Shown one piece after another: positions 1 through 4,384 of a stretch of 7,014 nucleotides of DNA. Numbering within the stretch: position 1 is the stretch's first letter; each line of letters starts with the position of its first letter. Below the pieces are notes generated by a model that made no database searches, was not told the origin of the DNA, and saw only the letters and a program-made list of their open reading frames with translations. The DNA is taken from the NCBI GenBank assembly GCA_036401755.1, contig DASWUD010000234.1:1-7014 (forward strand), read 5' to 3'. The stretch is from DASWUD01 sp036401755 (GTDB lineage Bacteria > Pseudomonadota > Gammaproteobacteria > Thiohalomonadales > Thiohalomonadaceae). The position numbers and the translations under genes were made by a program.

Positions 1-102
1 CAGGCAGTCGCTCAACAGCTCTGGGCTGAGCACTTCCGACCGGGAGGCGAACTGTTTGGGGGAGAAGGCGTGGATACGGTCGAGAGCTTGGCTGAGAAAC
101 AT
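1..102 (-). CDS. IS4-family transposase, N-terminal fragment (34 codons visible)
   Basis: The reading frame opens with ATG at 102 and stays open to the left edge. The protein starts MFLSQALDRIHAFSPKQF and later reads LSPELLSDCL. The E. coli IS4 transposase InsG, as I recall it, starts MHIGQALDLVSRYD and has LDPELISRCLAESG about the same distance in. This fits the IS4 transposase N-terminal domain that precedes the DDE catalytic core. The full protein should be around 440 residues, and the catalytic residues are outside the window. The alignment supports this ATG. However, no Shine-Dalgarno sequence precedes it: the T-run of a strong terminator hairpin runs directly into the start codon, so expression is probably very low. 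Confidence 0.82.
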   Translation of the reverse strand, partial: MFLSQALDRIHAFSPKQFASRSEVLSPELLSDCL

Positions 103-139
103 AAAAAAATCCGGCGATCGAAAACGATCGCCGGATTTT
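103..139 (-). terminator. Strong intrinsic terminator in the IS leader, directly before the transposase start
   Basis: A perfect 15-bp inverted repeat (106-120 and 125-139) with a four-base loop is followed on the minus strand by an uninterrupted T-run that reaches the ATG at 102. The stem is AAAATCCGGCGATCG and its complement. Transcripts from guaA, or from any promoter in the IS tip, would stop here before the transposase. On the plus strand there is a shorter T-run of four, so it may act weakly in that direction too. With the original guaA terminator interrupted, it probably also serves as the working terminator of guaA. Confidence 0.82.
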
Positions 140-155
140 GATCCCATTTCTGGGC

Positions 156-182
156 CAGTCAAGCAAGTTTCTTGTTTAACTG
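156..182. repeat. Imperfect 12-bp inverted repeat overlapping the IS terminal repeat
   Basis: Arms 156-167 (CAGTCAAGCAAG) and 171-182 (CTTGTTTAACTG) pair over 12 positions around a TTT loop, with one mismatch and one G-T wobble. The right arm overlaps the inner half of the terminal inverted repeat, so the IS tip carries a partial inverted copy of its own end. It could be a second transposase contact or a hairpin in read-through RNA. Confidence 0.5.
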
Positions 183-192
183 ATCGGCATTA
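176..192 (-). repeat. IS4-type terminal inverted repeat (outer end of the IS)
   Basis: The minus-strand sequence TAATGCCGATCAGTTAA marks the outer boundary of the insertion sequence and would be the transposase binding and cleavage site. It matches the IS4 terminal repeat as I remember it. It contains a GATC site at 182-185. The partner repeat is outside the window. Confidence 0.8.
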
Positions 193-204
193 GGCGCAAG
201 CGCC
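193..204. repeat. Probable target-site duplication next to the IS (12-bp palindrome GGCGCAAGCGCC)
   Basis: These 12 bases lie directly outside the terminal repeat. IS4 is known to duplicate about 11-13 bp of target. The sequence is an inverted repeat (GGCGC-AA-GCGCC) and resembles the stem of a terminator, so the insertion probably went into the guaA terminator. The second copy expected at the other IS end is outside the window, so this remains an inference. Confidence 0.5.
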
Positions 205-212
205 GCTTTTTT
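193..212 (+). terminator. Half of the split guaA terminator; still a weak plus-strand terminator
   Basis: On the plus strand a short GC stem (GGCGC/GCGCC with a two-base centre, in practice four pairs and a CAAG loop) is followed by GC and a run of six T at 207-212. On the minus strand, just after the guaA stop, the same segment reads as six A, GC and then the stem. It therefore has the 5' half of a symmetric terminator but no 3' T-run. The missing T-run may sit beyond the far end of the IS. In its present form it can only stop transcription leaving the IS toward guaA. Confidence 0.45.
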
Positions 213-214
213 CT

Positions 215-1792
215 TTATTCCCACTCGATGGTCCCGGGCGGCTTGCCGGTGACGTCGTAGACGACGCGCGCCACCCCCTTCACCTCCTGCACGATGCGGC
301 GCGAGGTGTGGTCGAGGAAGTCGTAGGGCAGGTGCGCCCAGCGCGCGGTCATGAAGTCGATGGTCTCGACAGCGCGCATGGCGATCACATATTCGTAGCG
401 GCGGCCATCACCGGTCACGCCGACCGACTTCACCGGCAGGAAGACGCAGAAGGCCTGCGAGGTCTTGTCGTAGAGCTCCCAGCGGCGCAGCTCTTCGATG
501 AAGATGTGGTCGGCGAGGCGCAGGATATCGGCGTACTCCTTCTTCACCTCGGCGAGGATGCGCACCCCGAGGCCCGGTCCCGGGAACGGGTGGCGATATA
601 CCATCTCGTAGGGCAAGCCCAGCTCGACACCGATCTTGCGCACCTCGTCCTTGAACAACTCGCGCAGCGGCTCGCACAGCTGGAGCTTCATATGCTCCGG
701 CAGGCCGCCCACGTTGTGGTGCGACTTGATGACGTGAGCCTTGCCGCTCTTGGCGCCGGCCGATTCGATGACGTCGGGGTAGATGGTCCCCTGCGCTAGC
801 CACTTGGCGTTTTTCAGTTTATTGGCCTCCTCCTCGAAGATCTTCACGAAGAGGTTACCGATGATCTTGCGCTTCTTCTCCGGGTCGGTCTCACCCTTCA
901 GTGCATCGAGGAAACGCTGCTCGGCATCGACGCGGATGACGCGCACCCCCATGTGCTCGGCAAAGGTGGCCATCACCTGATCACCCTCCTGGTAACGCAG
1001 CAGGCCGTTGTCGACGAAGACGCAGGTGAGCTTATCGCCGATCGCCTTGTGCAGCAGCGCCGCCACCACAGAGGAGTCGACGCCGCCGGAGAGGCCAAGC
1101 AGCACCTCATCATCGCCCACCTGGGCACGCAGCGAGCGGATCGAATCGTCGATGATGTTGCCCGGGTTCCACAGGTTGGAACAGCCGCAGATCTGGTGGA
1201 CAAAGCGCTCGATGATGCGCTGCCCCTGGCGGGTGTGGGTCACCTCGGGATGGAACTGCACGCCGTAGAAGTGGCGGGTATCGTCGGCCATGCCGGCGAT
1301 GGGGGCGTTGTCGGTGGAGGCCATCAGCTTGAAGCCTTCCGGCATCTCGACCACACGGTCGCCATGGCTCATCCAGACGTCGAGCAGGCCGTACCCCTCG
1401 GGGCTGGTCTCATCCTCGATATCCTTGAGCAGTTCGGTGTGGCCACGGGCGCGCACCCGGGCGTAGCCGTACTCGTGGTGGTCGGCGTTTTCCACCCTGC
1501 CACCCAGCTGCATCGCCATGGTCTGCATGCCATAGCAGATGCCGAACACCGGCACGCCGAGGGTGAAGACGATGTCGGGCGCCTTGGGCGCCTCGGCGGC
1601 GGTGGTCGATTCGGGGCCACCGGAGAGGATGATCCCCTTAGGGGCAAAGGCCTTGAGGTCGGCCTCGCTCATATCCCAGGGATAAAGTTCGCAATAGACC
1701 CCCGCCTCGCGCACGCGGCGGGCGATGAGCTGGGTGTACTGGGAGCCGAAATCGAGGATCAGGATGCGGTCGGCATGGATATTGGCGGACAT
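215..1792 (-). CDS. guaA: GMP synthase (glutamine-hydrolysing)
   Basis: GuaA converts XMP to GMP using ATP and glutamine, the last step of GMP synthesis in the cytoplasm. The glutamine amidotransferase domain (about residues 8-205) has the nucleophile elbow GVPVFGICYGMQ with Cys86, and QFHPEVTHT with His181 and Glu183. The ATP-pyrophosphatase domain follows with the P-loop SGGVDS at 235-240, and the C-terminal dimerisation domain contains HPFPGPGLGVR and ends KPPGTIEWE. Starting at MSANIHADR gives 525 residues, the E. coli length, and places the catalytic residues at the E. coli numbers. The ATG four codons upstream (1804) is less likely. Shine-Dalgarno support is weak: a GAG lies seven bases before the start. 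guaB is not adjacent, unlike the common guaBA operon. All domains look complete. Confidence 0.97.
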   Translation of the reverse strand: MSANIHADRILILDFGSQYTQLIARRVREAGVYCELYPWDMSEADLKAFAPKGIILSGGPESTTAAEAPKAPDIVFTLGVPVFGICYGMQTMAMQLGGRVENADHHEYGYARVRARGHTELLKDIEDETSPEGYGLLDVWMSHGDRVVEMPEGFKLMASTDNAPIAGMADDTRHFYGVQFHPEVTHTRQGQRIIERFVHQICGCSNLWNPGNIIDDSIRSLRAQVGDDEVLLGLSGGVDSSVVAALLHKAIGDKLTCVFVDNGLLRYQEGDQVMATFAEHMGVRVIRVDAEQRFLDALKGETDPEKKRKIIGNLFVKIFEEEANKLKNAKWLAQGTIYPDVIESAGAKSGKAHVIKSHHNVGGLPEHMKLQLCEPLRELFKDEVRKIGVELGLPYEMVYRHPFPGPGLGVRILAEVKKEYADILRLADHIFIEELRRWELYDKTSQAFCVFLPVKSVGVTGDGRRYEYVIAMRAVETIDFMTARWAHLPYDFLDHTSRRIVQEVKGVARVVYDVTGKPPGTIEWE

Positions 1793-1865
1793 AAGGGGTC
1801 TCATCAGCAGGTCAAATCAATCCGCCCATGATCGGCGAAACGCCCTTTATGCGCAACCGGACATC

Positions 1866-1902
1866 GGCCCCGCATTGTAGCGGTCGCACAGGGCGGCAGC
1901 CA
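1866..1902 (-). promoter_or_regulatory. Candidate guaA promoter with a GC-rich discriminator
   Basis: On the minus strand a good -10 hexamer, TACAAT (1874-1879), is followed by GCGGGGCC. This is a GC-rich stretch between the -10 and the likely start point near 1866-1868. Such discriminators are typical of promoters under stringent (ppGpp) control, as known for the E. coli gua operon. No convincing -35 box lies 16-18 bp upstream, so an activator or another architecture may be involved. The predicted leader is about 75 nt and holds a small hairpin (GGCG-TTT-CGCC, 1834-1844). Confidence 0.4.
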
Positions 1903-1950
1903 TCTGTTAACCTGTTGCGTTTGAATGTAACAAGAGCTGTATGCTTGGGA

Positions 1951-1955
1951 GAAGG
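1951..1955 (+). promoter_or_regulatory. Ribosome binding site that fixes the DUF945 start
   Basis: GAAGG, within GGGAGAAGG, lies seven bases before the ATG at 1963. It selects this start over the in-frame upstream ATG at 1828. The chosen start also puts a lysine-plus-hydrophobic anchor at the protein's N-terminus. Confidence 0.75.
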
Positions 1956-1962
1956 TGCTGTA

Positions 1963-3357
1963 ATGAATAACAAAAGCGCGATTATCGGGGGAATTCTACT
2001 GCTGCTGGCCGCCCTGGCCGCACTGGCCCCCTACTTCGCCGGTATCAAGGCCGAAGCGAGCCTGCGCGCCGACCATGAGATCATGGCCAGTGAGATGGTC
2101 GTACCCGGTCTCACCATCACCCTCGACAGCTACCAACGTGGCTATCTGGCGTCTGAAGCGGTTACCGCGATCACCTATACCAGCGGAGCAGAGAACGCCC
2201 AACCGCTCCGCTTTGAACTTCTCCATCATATCAATCATTTCCCTTCACCCAGCCACGGGGCCATTGCCTCGGCCACCAGTGAATTGGTGTTGCCGCCCGA
2301 GCTGCAGCAGGTCGCTGAACCGTTCCTCGCGGGGCGGCCGCCCCTCACCATCACCACCTACATTGGTCTGACCGGGGTCGAGACAGTTACCTTGAGCAGC
2401 CCTGCCTTCAAGGCGGCTATCCAGCAGGATGGCAGCAGTCTCGAATGGCAGGGCGTCACGGGGAACGGCACCCGAAATGGTGATGCCAACCATATAACCG
2501 GCGACCTTACCCTTCCGGGGCTCCGCTACAACCATCCCGAAGGCACCCTCGCCTTCAGCGACCTGCACTACAGTACCGCCATCAACCGTGGCGCTCACGA
2601 GCTGTGGTTTGGCACGACGAAGGCCTCGCTCAAATCGTTGCAGCTTGGCGGTACCGGCGAGTCGCCCGCCTTCACACTCAACGATGTGCACATCGCCTCC
2701 GACCAGCTGGAGCGCGGTGCAGTCACCGATACCAGTGTCACCATCGAGCTGGGCAAATCCGGTGTTGGGGAAGTCGCGGTCGAATCGGCCATCTTCGACA
2801 TGGAGTTGCGCAACCTCGATACCCAGACCGTGGCTGAGATCCAGCGCGCCGTGCAAGACGCCTCCAGCAGCGGTGACGAGTCGCAGCTTGGCGTGGCACT
2901 GTTCGATGCGATCCCCGCGCTGCTCAAGGCACAACCGGAGTTCAACATTCGCAATCTCCACTTCAAGAGCACCCTGGGTAATTTCGACGGCAAACTCCAC
3001 CTGGCCTTCAATGGCGAATGGAACGACGCGATGATGGACAATCCATTGGAGATTTTGGCGATGCTCAAGGCCGACCTTGACATTGCCATGAGCAAGTCGC
3101 TTCTGGTGTCGTTGGGCCAGTCGCAGATGCGCGCCACAGTTATCGCCATGGCTGAAATACAGGGCGAGGAGCTGTCTGACGAAGAGATCGAAGCAATGGC
3201 CAGAGAGCGTGCGGCACAGCAGCTGGAACTGCTCGCCGCCAACGAATATCTGCTCGACAAGGATGAGCTTTACACCAGCAAGATCCACTTCGAGCAGGGC
3301 CAGCTCACCATCAATGGCAAGCCCGCCAACGAATTTTTCGGCGAAGCAGCCGAATGA
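1963..3357 (+). CDS. DUF945 (YdgA-like) membrane-anchored protein of unknown function
   Basis: The 464-residue protein begins MNNKSAIIGG followed by one hydrophobic segment (about residues 6-26, rich in Leu and Ala). This suggests an uncleaved inner-membrane anchor with the rest in the periplasm. The next stretch, SYQRGYLASEA at about 56-66, and the C-terminal pattern IHFEQGQLTINGKPANEFF are typical of DUF945 proteins such as E. coli YdgA (about 500 residues). The middle is a run of alternating polar and hydrophobic strands without catalytic motifs. Residues around 390-440 are rich in Glu and Ala and probably helical. The molecular role of the family is not established. It has a good ribosome site. 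The HAD gene starts 31 bp after its stop, so the two may be co-transcribed. It is divergent from guaA. Confidence 0.85.
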   Translation: MNNKSAIIGGILLLLAALAALAPYFAGIKAEASLRADHEIMASEMVVPGLTITLDSYQRGYLASEAVTAITYTSGAENAQPLRFELLHHINHFPSPSHGAIASATSELVLPPELQQVAEPFLAGRPPLTITTYIGLTGVETVTLSSPAFKAAIQQDGSSLEWQGVTGNGTRNGDANHITGDLTLPGLRYNHPEGTLAFSDLHYSTAINRGAHELWFGTTKASLKSLQLGGTGESPAFTLNDVHIASDQLERGAVTDTSVTIELGKSGVGEVAVESAIFDMELRNLDTQTVAEIQRAVQDASSSGDESQLGVALFDAIPALLKAQPEFNIRNLHFKSTLGNFDGKLHLAFNGEWNDAMMDNPLEILAMLKADLDIAMSKSLLVSLGQSQMRATVIAMAEIQGEELSDEEIEAMARERAAQQLELLAANEYLLDKDELYTSKIHFEQGQLTINGKPANEFFGEAAE

Positions 3358-3388
3358 GGTCGCGCCCGACTTCCGCTGCCCCCCGCCT

Positions 3389-4234
3389 ATGACCACTATG
3401 CCGCCTGTTGCCACTGACATTGAGCAGCTGCTTGGCCACTACGAACTGCTGCTGCTCGATGCCTACGGCGTGCTGCTCGACAAGCAGGGGCCGCTGCCCG
3501 GTGCGCGTGAGCTGATCGTCCGCCTCAATGGTGAGCAGCGCCCCTATTACATACTCACCAACTCGGCCAGCCGCCTGCCGGAGAACTTCGCTGCAGAACT
3601 GCAGGCCATGGGGCTGCCGGTGCCACAGGAGCGCCTCATCACCTCCGGCACGCTACTGGCCCACCACTTCGCCGCCCACCACCTGAGCGGCAAGCCGTGC
3701 CTGGTGCTGGGGCCGGAAAACTCCGCAGAATATGTGCGGCGCGCTGGTGGCGTAGTAATGGAGACGTGTGCGGAGGCCGAGGTGGTGGTACTGGCCGATC
3801 AGGCCGGCTTTCCCCTGCTGGAGGGGATCAATTGCGTTCTGAACCTGATCCTGCGCCGTCTCGATCAGGGCAAACCGATCGAACTGCTGCTCTGCAATCC
3901 TGATCTCATCTACCCCGTGACGCAAAATGAGTTCGGCATCACCGCCGGCGCCCTGGCGCAGATGCTCGAAGCCATCCTGCGCGAGCGTTATCCCGGCAAA
4001 GCACATCACTTCATTGCGCTGGGCAAGCCCCACCGCCCCATGTTTGCGGCGGCTCTCGATGCCCATCCAGATAAACGTGCGCTGATGATCGGAGATCAGC
4101 TGGCTACCGACATTCTGGGCGCCAACCGATACGGTATCGATTCGGTGCTGGTCATGAGCGGAGTGGCGCGGCAGGTAAGCTCGCCACTAGCCACGCCAGA
4201 TTATCTGCTGGCCACCCTCGAAACCCACACCTAG
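3389..4234 (+). CDS. HAD-superfamily subfamily IIA (NagD-like) hydrolase with atypical motif I
   Basis: The 281-residue cytoplasmic protein shows all four HAD motifs in order. Motif I is LLLLDAYGVLLD with the nucleophile Asp24. Motif II is ILTNSAS around Thr57-Asn58. The motif III lysine is Lys213 in LGKPHRPMF. Motif IV is MIGDQLATDILGANRYGI with Asp236 and Asp241. CNPDLIYP at 169-176 and the insert between motifs II and III fit the IIA cap of NagD and phosphoglycolate-phosphatase relatives. The second motif-I aspartate, the usual acid/base of phosphatases, is Tyr26 here. The substrate is unknown, and a sugar-phosphate or nucleotide phosphatase role would be a guess. The start is uncertain: ATG at 3389 or 3398, neither with a Shine-Dalgarno sequence. 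Upstream codons in this frame overlap DUF945 and look non-coding. Confidence 0.88.
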   Translation: MTTMPPVATDIEQLLGHYELLLLDAYGVLLDKQGPLPGARELIVRLNGEQRPYYILTNSASRLPENFAAELQAMGLPVPQERLITSGTLLAHHFAAHHLSGKPCLVLGPENSAEYVRRAGGVVMETCAEAEVVVLADQAGFPLLEGINCVLNLILRRLDQGKPIELLLCNPDLIYPVTQNEFGITAGALAQMLEAILRERYPGKAHHFIALGKPHRPMFAAALDAHPDKRALMIGDQLATDILGANRYGIDSVLVMSGVARQVSSPLATPDYLLATLETHT

Positions 4235-4254
4235 CCCCCCTCGGGACCTCTCTG

Positions 4255-4308
4255 GCGGGAGCCTTCCCCAGACGCCCAATGCTTCCCGGCTCGCTTTTCC
4301 CGCTTTTT
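4255..4308 (+). terminator. Possible intrinsic terminator after the HAD gene
   Basis: GCGGGA (4255-4260) can pair with TCCCGC (4298-4303), which is followed by five T (4304-4308). An alternative inner pairing is GAGCC (4259-4263) with GGCTC (4288-4292). The loop is long (37 nt in the outer pairing), so this is only a moderate candidate. Its position, just after the HAD stop and before a separate promoter-like stretch, fits. Confidence 0.35.
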
Positions 4309-4313
4309 GCTTC

Positions 4314-4328
4314 TATATAAGGTAAAAT
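4314..4328 (+). promoter_or_regulatory. AT-rich promoter-like stretch before the PilZ-DUF1631 gene
   Basis: In GC-rich surroundings this short segment contains two overlapping -10-like hexamers, TATAAG (4316-4321) and TAAAAT (4323-4328), each five of six to consensus. It lies about 55-70 bp before the next start codon. No matching -35 box is visible 16-18 bp upstream. Confidence 0.35.
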
Positions 4329-4384
4329 TGGGGCGCGGATGAAGGGTCATCTCCGCCAGAACACAACAGGGAGCACCCTTGGTA

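Larger units (their letters stand above)
1..192 (-). mobile_element. One end of an IS4-family insertion sequence (partial; continues off the left edge)
   Basis: Read on the minus strand, the element begins at 192 with TAATGCCGATCAGTTAA. This matches my memory of the terminal inverted repeat of E. coli IS4. A leader of about 90 nt follows, then an ORF whose start resembles the IS4 transposase (InsG). The terminal repeat, its distance to the ORF and the protein similarity agree with each other. The element is oriented like guaA, so guaA transcripts point into it. The leader is almost entirely hairpins: 156-182, 143-154 and 106-139. The other end and most of the transposase lie outside the window, so I cannot tell whether the copy is intact. 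Confidence 0.85.
1793..1962. other. Divergent intergenic region between guaA and the DUF945 gene
   Basis: This 170-bp gap must supply promoters in both directions. The minus-strand candidate is given separately. For the plus strand I see only weak options: TTGCGT (1915-1920) with TATGCT (1940-1945) at a 19-bp spacing. That start point would leave a leader of only about a dozen bases, so this is a low-confidence guess. No riboswitch, tRNA or small gene is apparent. A plus-strand frame does remain open upstream of 1963 from an ATG at 1828, but it lacks a ribosome site and the hydrophobic N-terminus belongs to the later start. Confidence 0.4.

Noticed and set aside
106..139. Long palindrome as a regulator operator or replication-related site
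   Set aside because: The T-run on the minus strand and the position after guaA and before the transposase are explained better by an intrinsic terminator.
953..1831. Plus-strand open frame of 292 codons opposite guaA
   Set aside because: It lies antisense to a clearly real GuaA. Its product is a low-complexity string rich in His, Gly, Val and Ala with no domain, as expected from a GC-rich shadow frame.
1793..1866. Guanine or xanthine riboswitch in the guaA leader
   Set aside because: The predicted leader is about 75 nt with only one four-pair hairpin, and no purine-riboswitch core is visible.
1828..1962. N-terminal extension of the DUF945 protein from the ATG at 1828
   Set aside because: No ribosome site; the extension would place 45 polar residues before the membrane anchor; and the ATG at 1963 has a well-spaced GAAGG.
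2245..3420. Minus-strand open frame of 391 codons opposite the DUF945 gene
   Set aside because: It mirrors the codon positions of the DUF945 gene, shows no recognisable motif or ribosome site, and overlaps the start of the HAD gene. DUF945 has family features and a good Shine-Dalgarno sequence.
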